Source: Selaginella moellendorffii
Taxonomy: Eukaryota; Streptophyta; Lycopodiopsida; Selaginellales; Selaginellaceae
NCBI RefSeq assembly: GCF_000143415.4
Contig: NW_003314323.1
Span: 748,499 to 812,498 of the forward strand
Length of the DNA stretch: 64,000 nt
Reading direction: 5' to 3'
Numbering within the stretch: the stretch's first letter is position 1; each line of letters opens with the position of its first letter. Shown here piece after piece: positions 47,121-57,322 of this stretch. The notes beneath the pieces were generated by a model. That model was not told where the DNA came from and searched no databases. It saw only the letters and a program-made list of their open reading frames with translations. The position numbers and the translations under genes are program-made.

Positions 47121-48268
47121 TGGCTAGAAAGGGCCAGTTTGGCCCAGGAAAGGCTAGTTTGGCCCAGGAAGGCCATACCCAGTGTTGGGTGATGAACTGA
47201 CCACTAGGAAGTCCAAGACTAGAGTGAATACGGACCGACAAGCGGGGTAGCTTGGTGAAGTGTTCAAAAGTTGGCTCTAGTTCCTCCGGGAGATCAACTG
47301 ACCGATGCTCCCAGTCCAAGTGTGGGTGGCACTACCTACTTGGATACCTGGTGTGGCTCAACGGAACCTCGCTCTAAGCCTCTGGCTAGAGCACCCAAAG
47401 GCAGAAGGCGGGAAGAGTACCCATGAGGCCCGCGTAGGGCCATGGTGGTGAGGAAGTCCTAGAGGACCGTGGGACTTAGTGGTTGGGCCTATGGGCCTCG
47501 ATCCAGTGGCAGTGTTGGTGAACACGGCCATGGGCAGAAAGGGACTTGGTGAAGACTGGAAAAGGGATATTGGGGAAGGTTATTCCCCATGTCTGTGAGC
47601 ATCCTAAGGATGCTAAGGAGTGGATCTGGAATGATCACTCTTGGACGGATGGCCCAGTCCTTGAGAGATGGGACTGTGATGTAGGTGGTGTTAGACTTCC
47701 GGTGTGACCAAGGTAAAGGGGCATGGCCTTAGCATAATGGGCTGATATGTCAGTGGTACCTTGGGGTGTCGGTCATGGGATTGGACACGTGGAGCACTTG
47801 GATCAAGTGCAAAGGTTGAGTGGCGGGGATGCCATTCTCGGGGCTAGCAAGCCCAAGTCTGAAATAGGACTTATGGAGGTTGTGAGTGAGACTCCTCCAA
47901 GTGGTTGGAGGTGTGGTTAAGTGACTAAAGTAGAATGGAAAATTTAGTCGTTTACAGAAGGCAATGCTATGTATTATGAAATCAGAAAGACAGTTGGTGG
48001 TGTCAACTTGGTGTTTGATTTGGTGACATAAAAAATTTGCAGTGCTAGCTATTGTACGCCTTTTGAGTTAGTCATGCCTAAATGCCGACTCTTGAGTAGC
48101 ACAACAGCCTCAAATTTGAATTCTCTACATTCATCCTTTTGTCCCTTCTTGTGTGACATTCTAATGTTTTGCATCAAGTTCTAAAAGACCTAAATGTAGC
48201 GGAAGACACTGGTGGAAAATAAATAAATCATTTAAAAAGAATCAAGCATCATCTTCAAGCTGGCCACT

Positions 48269-49684
48269 TCAGTCACACTTCAGTTGCTTAGTTGGGGGCC
48301 ATTTGGGCACTTTGAAATCCAGGTTTGGAAGGGAATCCAGGTCCACTAGGGACTCAAACTTGAAAGCTTCTGAGGTGTCCATAGTATGGATGGCAATGGC
48401 ATCAGTAGTGAGCGAATCATAACAAATCTCCCCAATATATAGCTTGTCCCCCTTCAGTACCGAAAGCTCTTGAGACGTCCAGAGTGGCATCGGCATTGAG
48501 CAGTATGTGGGCTGTCCACAGCTGGATGAAGCTCTTGAGAAGTCCAGAGTATTCAGCAAATCTCCTGAGTATGCGGCCGGTCCACTGCTAGATGCTCCTT
48601 CAGTACCGAAAGCTCCTAAGAGGTCCAGAGTAGGGAGGGGGATGGCATCAGCATTGAGCAAATCTCCCCAATATGCTGCCTGTCCACTACTGGATGCTCT
48701 TTCAGTACCAATTGCCCCATGTGCCAGATTCAAGCCAAGACTAGTTACTATATCCCACCGATCTTCACCTTGGTAGGCGCTTGGAACAGCACCATTGCTT
48801 GATGCTCCCTGGGCTCAAGCTAGACAATCAGTCTCCTCTGCCCCTCTTGGAATCCACTTTGTTGCTGCCGCCTGGAAAAAGAACATGGGGAGCATTCCTT
48901 CTTTCGCCCCTGCCCCTACCCCTACCCCTCCTAGAATCCACTCAGCTACTGCTACCGCTGCCGCCCCTTCCAATCCCACCGATCCCACTACATCTAGTCC
49001 CCATAGTGGAATTCCAAAAGCCAATGGAATTCCCATTGCAATGACGGGAGTGGGGGAGAGTAGCGGAGAGCCAAGTACCTGCATTGCAGCTCTCGCCTAG
49101 TCCGCTAGTGCCGTAAAGGAGATTATCAAAGAGCCAGGTACCACTTGTGCTGGGGACTCTACCACCTAGTCCATTGGCGCCATAAGGGAGAGTATCGGAG
49201 AGCCTGGTACTGCTCGTGCCGCCTGGTCTGCTGGCACCATGAGGGAGAGGGTCAGAGAGCTGTGCACCTACATAGCAGCTCGCGCCACCTGGTCCGCTGG
49301 TGTCATGAGGGAGAGGGTCAGAGAGTTGGGCACCTACATAGCAGCTCGTGCCGCCTGGTCTGTTGGCATGGTGAGAGAGAGCGTCAGAGAGCCGGGCACC
49401 TACATAGCAGCTCGAATCGCCTAGTTCGTTGGCACCGCGAGGGAGAGTATTAGACAATTGGGCACTTGCATAACAGCTCTGTCCGTTGGCACCGCTTGTG
49501 CCGGACTCACTAGCTGCACCCCTCCAGTTTGGAATCCTCGATTCATAGCACCCCTTAGACCTAGACACTCTGGGCAATGCACAAGGCGATGCGCCATACT
49601 CCCCAGGCAATTTGCAGCTTGCGCTCGGGTGCCAGCCTGGAATGCTGGACTCATAGCTTGCCCTAGAGCAGCTTGTGCCTCCAT
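48269..49684 (-). CDS. Repetitive hypothetical ORFs with tandem protein repeats
   Basis: Two minus-strand frames. 48733-48269 has repeats of the type GTE(R/G)ASSSG(Q/P)AAY(W/S)GDLLN with LPTLDLL. 49610-48942 has about eight ~25-residue repeats with core SCYVGAQLSDPLPH followed by a GP/RPGG turn, coming from a ~75-bp DNA tandem array at 49130-49460. No domain is recognised, and the frames change between the two parts. It is either a fast-evolving low-complexity gene or a minisatellite that happens to be open. Confidence 0.3.
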
Positions 49685-49977
49685 TGTGCCTCTATTGCTC
49701 TTTGTGGGACAAGCAAATCTCCCTAGAGTATGAGCTCCTGTGTTTTTCTCACCATGGCTTAACCTAATAAAAAATGTGTTGTGAAGTTACATTTATCCCA
49801 TAGTATATTCTAAAGAATATTTTTCCTTTGTGGTTTACCTTGCTCTACTCCTTGTAGACATTGAATATCAAGTATAAAAACTACCAATGGCACAGAATCC
49901 TCATTTAGAAAATCCACAAATGCTAGAACAACAAGCTCGTAAAAAATATGATAAGAGAGCGAAGAAGGAAGAAGAGC

Positions 49978-52900
49978 TTAAGAAAAGGCATTAACATCAG
50001 TCATAAAACTCTTCAGTCGATCAACAACATCAAAATCATATATCTGAAACTTCAAAACCCACCAAACAATACAATCAATCAAGTTCTTCCGCTTCAATAA
50101 TGAAGTAATAGCAGCATAATCACTTTCAAATAACGTCCGAGAACCATGTAGATATCCATGAAGTTTCTCAAAACCCCAAACTGCTGCTAAACACTCTTTC
50201 TCTGTTGTGGAGTAGTTCACCTCCACTAGTTGTAATGTACGGTTTATATATGCAATGGGATGGCACTGACCAGGCACACTCACCTTCAAGACCAATAACA
50301 AAAGCATCAATGCGCAAAATAAAAGGTCAAGTGTAGTCAAGATATACCAAAACTAGAGGAGTCGTCAATAGCTCTTTGAGATCCACGAATGCCCACTCAC
50401 AATCCGGAAACTAGATGAAAGATGACATTGATGACTTCAGCAGCACTCGCAATGATGTAGTGTGATTAGAAAGGTGATCCACAAAATGGCCGAGATACTG
50501 CACCTTGACTAGGAAGTGTTGCATATCATTTACACACTTCAGAATAGGGAACTTTAGAATAGTTACAAGTTTATTAAAATCAACTTGTAAACCCTCACAG
50601 GAAATATGGTACCCAAGATAAATTGTGTCCTTAGACCCAAACACGCACTTCGACTGCTTTAGCTTTAAACCAACATCTCGTGGCCGATCCAACACTTTAC
50701 AAACATCACAAATGTGCTCTTTCCACATCCCCTCTGAATGGATTAAGACATCATCAATGAAATCAATAATCACCTTTGGCATATCGCAAAGAATTTCGTC
50801 TATCATCCACTGGAAAGTTGCTAAAGCATTGTTCAAACCAAACGGCATCACCAAGAACTAGTACAAACCAAATAGTGTATAAAAAGTAGTCTTAGGAATA
50901 TTTTCTTTGGCTATCGGTACTTGCCAATACCCAAAAGCAAGATTTAGATTGGTGAACTAATGATTTCGCCCCAGACGATTGAAGAGATCAACAATATGAA
51001 GAAGAGGGTACACATATGGGATTATCACTTTGTTTAACAAACGATAATCGATGCAAAAATGAATACTCCCATCAAGCTTCATCACAAGATGAAGTTCACA
51101 CGCCCAAGGACTTCACAACTTTCGAATAACACCCTTCTCCAACATTTCCTTGATATTTGCACGTAAAATTTTGATCTCTTTGGGTGACCAACGACAAACA
51201 GAAACCTTGATTGGACAAGCATCCCTGTTTGGAACCGAATGACATGTGGCAATCTTGGCCCTAAACGATAGATCAATTTCAAAGAGATCAAAATACTCCT
51301 TCATGAGCCGGTCAACTGCTGCAACACAAATATTGTCGAAGGGATCGAAAAAGGGAAGAGCAGAACAAGATGGAAACATAGGAGGAAGTAGTGAGGGGAC
51401 AAAAGTAATAGAAACAGAGGTAAAAGCAAAGGGACAAAGAGGTACGGAAGTGAGAGGAATGGATGAAATATATAAAGAAGTATGAGATAAGGGGGAGAAG
51501 CCTCAAAGTCACATTTGGCATGATTACACTACAACTAATCTATACCAAAGATGAAGTCAAAAGCCCTACTCAGCACCACCCACAATGATTGTAACCCAAG
51601 CTGAAAATTGCCCACACGCACAACTAAGTTTGCCTCATCCCATGTACATGTATATGTATGGCCGTTGCTATAAAAATGAAAACTGGCTCCACCACACGAC
51701 ACAAGTGTAGAAAACAACATGTGGCAAAAAATTGAGCAATAGAAAATAAACTCAAACATATATCAACCAATACAGACAAAATAATAGGAGACCACTTGTT
51801 ATAAAAACAAGCTTGGAAAGTAAACACTGGATGAATTGGTGCCGAGTGAACCCCTTGATGATACTCCCGAAAAAAAGATGGAAGGGTCATTGACTTATTC
51901 ATGCAAAGTCCCTCTATTACTCGTGTGACTCTTTGTTTCCTAAATGCATCTCGATGTCCAGATCTTCCACTGCAACAGCACCAACAGGACGTTGTTGATG
52001 CCAAAGTCTCCACCTAGGAAATGATGGCCGCCAATCTGGAAAATGCAGATAACACTGATAAATATGACCAACTTCATCACATGCCCAGCAATGAACATCA
52101 CAGCCATGACCACGGCCTCGCCTTTGTCCTTGGACTTGAGCAGCAACAGCATCAACCTCCATTGGAATAGGACCATCACTCATAGGAAGTGGAGCTGAAA
52201 GACATGCAACGAGAAGTGGAAGAGGTGACGTCTCATAACGTTGTGCCAAGCGAAGAGCATCGTCAAAGGTGGCAAGAGCAATTGCATGCATAAGTCCGAC
52301 AAGATCTTGATGAAGTGTTGGCCACAACATTCTTAGCTCAAGCCACTCTGATATATTTGGCTCCGCACGAAGCAAGAAGTTTCGGAAACGAATGCCAAAT
52401 TGCATCACCGACTCAAATGACCCTTGACGAAGACGATGCAATTGTTAGAAGGCATCATCACAATCATTGGCATGTCCAAATGTAGGTTTGAAGACGTCTG
52501 AGAGAACACTCCAATCCCCACGAGTGGCTATGCTCAAACCATTATACCAATGCAATGCTGTCCTTTGGAGACACGTGGGAAACTTACACAAACATCAAGC
52601 ATCATCCCAAGAATGATATGTGGCAATCACCGTGAAGTGATCAAACCAATGGTACACATCATCCCTGGCATTCATGGCACGTGGTACAACTCCTCTTGCT
52701 CTTGGTGCCAATCCTCGCATTTGGCCGGAATTCTTTCGCGGGAATCCTACCATTAACTAAGTTTAGTTATTCAATTGCAATCGCATAGCATCAAACAATT
52801 GTATTAACTGCTGCTCCAAAGTCAAAGGAGCAGGAGATTGCTAATCTGCCATGAAAATGAATGAAATGGAAGAGCAAAAGAAGAGAAATGGAAAAAAGCT

Positions 52901-53080
52901 AGAAAGAAAGGGAGATCTAAACAATGCAAAAAGCTAGATTTAAACCAAAATCTTAAAAGGAAAGAACAAAAGAAAGGAAATGGAAAAAGCTAAATCCAAA
53001 GGATGCAAAAGCTAAATCTAAACCAAAATCCCAAATCCAAGCACTCCTCAGAGACAATTAAAAGTGCCCCTTAACACCAC
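49978..53080 (-). mobile_element. Degenerate Ty3/gypsy retrotransposon: gag, RT and RNase H
   Basis: Minus strand, in order: a gag start near 52841 with a stop at codon 4; gag body 52441-51917 (SFESVMQFGIRFRNFLL, AQRYETSPLPLL) with a defective zinc knuckle CWACDEVGHIYQC; RT entry 51379-51113 (SPKEIKILRANIKEMLEKGVI then stop); RT core with VMPFGLNNALATFQ and catalytic FIDDVLIHS (50854-50411); RNase H with VNYSTTEKECLAAVWGFEKL (50340-49978). Integrase and the 3' LTR are absent. Many stops show it is dead. It belongs to, or is close to, the family that left the integrase half at 28 kb. Confidence 0.8.
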
Positions 53081-53084
53081 CAAT

Positions 53085-53240
53085 GTGAGTGCATGGAATT
53101 ATAGAAAGGGAATATTGAAAATGTGCATATCAATTAACCTAAAAACCTTCACTTATATATAAGAACAAATGGTCCAGATTGAAACCAATCCGACAGTTAC
53201 CAAAATCCCATTATACTAATATTAAAATCTGACATAATAG
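53085..53240 (-). repeat. 5' LTR of the minus-strand gypsy relic
   Basis: The reverse complement contains 'taatattagtataatggg', 'attttggtaactgtcggatt', 'tatatataag' and 'aattgatatgcacatttt', matching 29418-29563. The downstream sequence begins 'tggtggtgttaagggg' where a primer-binding site would be; the matching tRNA was not identified. Confidence 0.65.
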
Positions 53241-53261
53241 CCATACACTTGGACCTCACAT

Positions 53262-54440
53262 TTCTTTTTCCTTTTTTTTTGGTTTGTTTCACAAGAGGTG
53301 GTGGCAGCAATGACTCACACATTCGAGTGGGACCAAAGCCTTGTTGTACCTCTGGAGTGCTGGGTTCAAAGGAGCTCACTCATTTATCAGTACAGGCCTT
53401 GCGAGGTTTCATACTTGATGGACTTTAAGGATGCAAGCTTGTAGATTGGCCGTCTGATCTACATTGCAGCATGACCATGTCGAGCTCCAGATGCTGTGCT
53501 CGACAAGCAAGTCGATCGTGGAGCACGCACAGTCAGTGACAGTGGGAAGCAGCGACGAGTGCCAGCTCTACTGTGCCGCCCCTGCCGTTTTCGGCAAGGA
53601 TTTTAGCGGCCATTTCGTGCAGCTGTGCAGGAACGTCCAGTGGGAGCCGGATGGGGTCCCTTGCTCGCAATCTGAGCTTGGAGAAATAAGGGAGCTGGCA
53701 TGGAGAGGGCTGATTCTAGTCTTCAACTTCCAGCACAGAGTTCTGGAGCATTACTTTGATGATGGCCATAAACAAATGAGTATTGTGCTGTTCGGTGCCA
53801 TGGTCGTCTACATTGTTCACATATGCACACTCTTTTCGTTGGAATGTGTTTCTGATTTGTTTCCTTTTTTCTTGTGTGTTGTTTTGCACAGCTGATATTT
53901 GAGGATCACTTGGCTCTAGACATTGATCACAAAGCGTCACAAGAATGTGAGTGACATGAATTATCTATCTTTGCTTTGTGGAAGTATTTACTAAAGCTGT
54001 TTATGTAGGGATGGTGGCTCTAAATAGTCACCCAAACCTTGATACAATCTGGAGCACAAGAGGCATTTTTATTGCATCAGATGCGACTAAGAAGAGATGT
54101 CTAACTCTTGAGAAGTTGATAAACTCTCCCAAAATACAGGGGGCCCTGGGAGCCAGCGCTGATGAAATAGGTGATGCTATGGTCAAGGCGATTGCAGTTG
54201 GTGGTACATATTATGATTGGGAACACAAAGAGTTGTGGTTTAAAATGGCAAAAATATTTAGATGGAGTTATGAGAGGCTCACTGCATATATTATAACATA
54301 TGCAATTTTCAAAGGAATAATTTAAGAAGTGCATGGATCAGCACGTCATTGACCTCAGGCCTTTAAAATACAGCCAAGGGTTAGGGTTTTAGCAGGGACA
54401 ACCCATTGCTGGAAATATGGCGCGATCTACCGGGAATGCT
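53262..54440 (+). pseudogene. Family X copy C, 3' half only, disabled
   Basis: Homology to copy A begins in the poly-T of the intron before exon 4 (16380-16415), immediately next to the gypsy LTR. Exon 4 carries a CAG-to-TAG stop (LQIG becomes L stop IG near 53440) and a ~24-base deletion after 'ctgatctaca'. The 3' exons are better preserved than in A: KQMSIVLFGAMVVYIVH continues without the copy A frameshift, and the last exon reads ATKKRCLTLEKLINSPKI on to a stop at about 54323. Confidence 0.75.
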
Positions 54441-54842
54441 TTTCTTTGCTTATGGCGGGGATGGTCTAAAGTTGAGTTGAGCTCAATTCAGCTCAAGTCA
54501 ATGCTAGTCAACATAGTCAACCATAAGTTTTATAAGGAAATATTAAGTCAGAAAAATGTTATTCTTTGGTGAACTTGAAATTTATGAGTTTAAGTATCAA
54601 TGGTTCAGAGAGATTTTTATTTTTTGAATCTTTCTATACAATTTCTAGAATTAGAAGTTCGTCTGAACCCATAGAAATTTTTGGGCTTTATTGGTCCCAA
54701 ATAAAATGGGAATATTGAAGTTCGAATGAACCAGAAAATTTCTATTGTCCATTTCAACATTTTAACATTTCAACAATTGACCAGAAATATATAAATAATT
54801 CGAAACACTAATTCACTCGTTCATTCTTTAGGGTTTACAGAG

Positions 54843-55088
54843 ATGGGAAGCAAGGAAGACAAAAAATCTGTAAGTAGTTCTAGCATACAGAAATGTGAGA
54901 ATGTGAATTTTGTTTCACTACCACAATCTCCATATTACACGCTTGGTCCTTATTACCCATCCGGAAATGTGGAGACCATTGTCACTATTGATAAAAATGC
55001 TCCTATTACTTCCGAAACAACAATCCAGAGCAAGAGAAAAGAAGAAATGGACAGCACAGTGGAAAGCACTAATAAATCCACTCTATAA
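54843..55088 (+). CDS. Small hypothetical ORF (81 aa)
   Basis: ATG frame MGSKEDKKSVSSSSIQKCEN ... SKRKEEMDSTVE, Ser/Lys-rich. A 'tatataaat' box lies about 55 bp upstream and 'tagggtttacag' just before the start. The region to the next gene has no domain. It could be a first exon, since an overlapping frame continues KKKWTAQWKALINPLYKPF. Unrecognised. Confidence 0.3.
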   Translation: MGSKEDKKSVSSSSIQKCENVNFVSLPQSPYYTLGPYYPSGNVETIVTIDKNAPITSETTIQSKRKEEMDSTVESTNKSTL

Positions 55089-55529
55089 ACCTTTCAATGG
55101 CTTTTGTAATCCACTAAAATATTATAAAAAAATGTAAGTTTTTTATATATATCTTATTCCTTTTGATATGTTTTGTCTTTCCAAAGATATATGATGTAGA
55201 CAAATCAAAGAATTAAATCTATATATGATTTTGGGATTGAAAGGTAATCTTGCAAAAAGGCATACTCGCGTGCTTGTGTATATTCGCTATTATTATATAT
55301 GGCAGGCCAACTATATAAAATAAGGCTACATATTAATTATATGCTAGTTTTTAGCTTCTGAAACCCTATAGCCACTTGTTTCTCATAGTAGGTTGTAATT
55401 ACTAAGACTGACAATTATCATTCACTATAGTGTCATGTCATAATAAAACATCATTCCCGAGATTGAAATATAGTATATTAATGAGAGAATTCTTATTGCT
55501 AGGAAGTTTAATTCTTCTTGTGTGTTGCA

Positions 55530-56084
55530 ATGGTTAGGAAGAAGTTTACTTTTGGTCCCGAAGGCCTCTCATATGAGTCTCCACCTCCATCTCCAATCTC
55601 AACCAATAATCCACCTTCACCTCTACGCAACAATCCTCCTTTTCATTTTGAGGGTTGTTGTGAGGCTCTTCCATTTGCGACCTCGAGTGCAACTGAACAA
55701 AAACTCCTTCCTTATGATGTTGTTAAAAAAGTTGGATTGCCTCCAATGCTTCAAGAGCGATGTCAATATTTTCTTCAAGATCTTGCTCCAGATATGGCAG
55801 GGGAGCTTAATGTAGATACATATTATCTTCAGTGTCCTATATGCAACTTTTATTTAAACAAGACAGATGGTTGCATGGGTTTGGTAAATTTTATTGAGCA
55901 TTGTCGCAAATGCCCAAGAGCGGGTTTGGAAGGTGTGCACGCGTGGATGTATAAGAAAATCAAGAAAGAATTAAAAACACACAGCTATTATGATTTCATG
56001 GTGGAGAACAATATTCCATTGGTGAACACTGCATCAGTAAGTGCTAAATATGGGATATTTAGGCCACCCTTTAATGTAATGTGA
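55530..56084 (+). CDS. Unrecognised Cys/His-rich (probable zinc-binding) protein, tandem copy 1
   Basis: An intronless frame of 184 residues. The N-terminus is Pro/Ser-rich (YESPPPSPIS). A conserved block LPPMLQERCQYFLQDLAPDM is followed by YLQCPICNFYLN, DGCMG and FIEHCRKCPRAG. This gives C102, C105, C115, H124, C125 and C128, a spacing that could bind one or two zinc ions. The C-terminal part (VHAWMYKKIKKELKTH, NNIPLVN, YGIFRPPF) is as well conserved in the next gene as the Cys block. I know no named family with this layout. A tandem paralogue follows 260 bp downstream on the same strand. Confidence 0.6.
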   Translation: MVRKKFTFGPEGLSYESPPPSPISTNNPPSPLRNNPPFHFEGCCEALPFATSSATEQKLLPYDVVKKVGLPPMLQERCQYFLQDLAPDMAGELNVDTYYLQCPICNFYLNKTDGCMGLVNFIEHCRKCPRAGLEGVHAWMYKKIKKELKTHSYYDFMVENNIPLVNTASVSAKYGIFRPPFNVM

Positions 56085-56342
56085 AAGTCATGCATAGTTT
56101 TTTCAAAAGGTTAATTCTTTATGAGTAAAGTGGAGAATCTTATATTTTCAAGAATGATATTATTCTAGCATGTATAAAGATATTATTATATATACAAGTG
56201 GTTCTGACACTGTTATAATTCTGAAGTCCCATTTTTGAGACTGATAATTTAAACTTTCAAGAACCCCTAGATCTTTTCTTAATATAAATACCAACAAGGG
56301 ATGCTTTCAACATTGAAATTTCAGTTTGTTTAGAGTGTAGGA

Positions 56343-56891
56343 ATGGCTAGGGAAAATGCTATTGCTACTCGCACTTGACCCCCATGCATCTCATATGAGT
56401 CTCCACCTCCGTCTCCAACTTCTACCAACATTCCACCCTTCCCTCCATACATCAATCGTTGTGAGGCCTTTTCTTTTGTAGCCCCAAGTGTGACTGAACA
56501 AGAGATCCCTCTTCCAGATAATGTTCTAGATGTTGCTACTAAAGATGGATTGCCTCATGTGCTTCAAGAGCGATGCCAAATGTTTCTTCAAGATCTTGCT
56601 CCTGATATGGTTGAAACTTTTGAAAGAATGAACACATATTATCTCCAGTGTCCTATCTGCTACTTTTATTTAGATAAAACGGAAGGCTGTATGGGTCTAG
56701 AAACTTTTCTAGAACACTGTCACAACTGCCCAAGAACTGGTGTGGAAGGTGTGCATAAATGGATGTATAAGAAAATCAAGAAAGAGTTAAGAACACACAA
56801 TCATTATCATTTCATGGTGAGAAACAATATTCCGTTAGTAAATCCTACACCCACAAGTGCTGAATATGGTATTTTTAGGCCATCCTACTGA
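56343..56891 (+). pseudogene. Tandem copy 2 of the Cys/His-rich protein, early stop
   Basis: The homologous start MARENAIATRT is followed by TGA at codon 12, where copy 1 reads on. After the stop the frame continues with SYESPPPSP and is fully open to 56891. All Cys/His positions (CPIC, GCMG, EHCHNC) and the C-terminal blocks are kept. Translation could restart at ATG 56490 (MTEQEIPLPDNVL), giving a 133-residue protein with the complete metal-binding region. A TATA-like 'aatataaata' lies near 56281. Confidence 0.55.
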
Positions 56892-57322
56892 AAATTCCAG
56901 CCACTAATAATTCTTACACTATGATATTATTCATCCCCCCCCACCCCCCCCCCCCCTCTCGCCTTTTTTTTTTTAACAAAATTGTATTACCTATAGATAA
57001 TAAACTGATAATACTAGTAATTATGAATTTTGACAGACTGACACTGTAACTTTGTCATCTCTGACACTAACACTGTCTCTATCACTGACACTATCACTGT
57101 CGCTATCTGCTACACTGACACTGTCAGTGTCACAATCATTATCACATTGACATGTGACACATCTTTCTCATTGCATTCAATTGTCTTTTAATGTATCATT
57201 AATAAATAGATTTTTCATACCACTCCTCAATTTACATATTGCATATGATGTGCCATGCATACCTAGGAAGACTTCTAGAAAACTAAATATATATTATTTA
57301 TAAGTTTTTAAAACATCATAAA
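56892..57322. other. No gene seen; C-run and degenerate 'cactgtc' repeats
   Basis: A C-rich run lies near 56934-56957. At 57035-57170 irregular repeats of 'gacact(g/a)tcactg' type occur. The remainder is AT-rich. Confidence 0.5.

Noticed and set aside
49130-49460. CRISPR array
   Set aside because: Repeats are contiguous diverged minisatellite units without unique spacers, in a plant genome.
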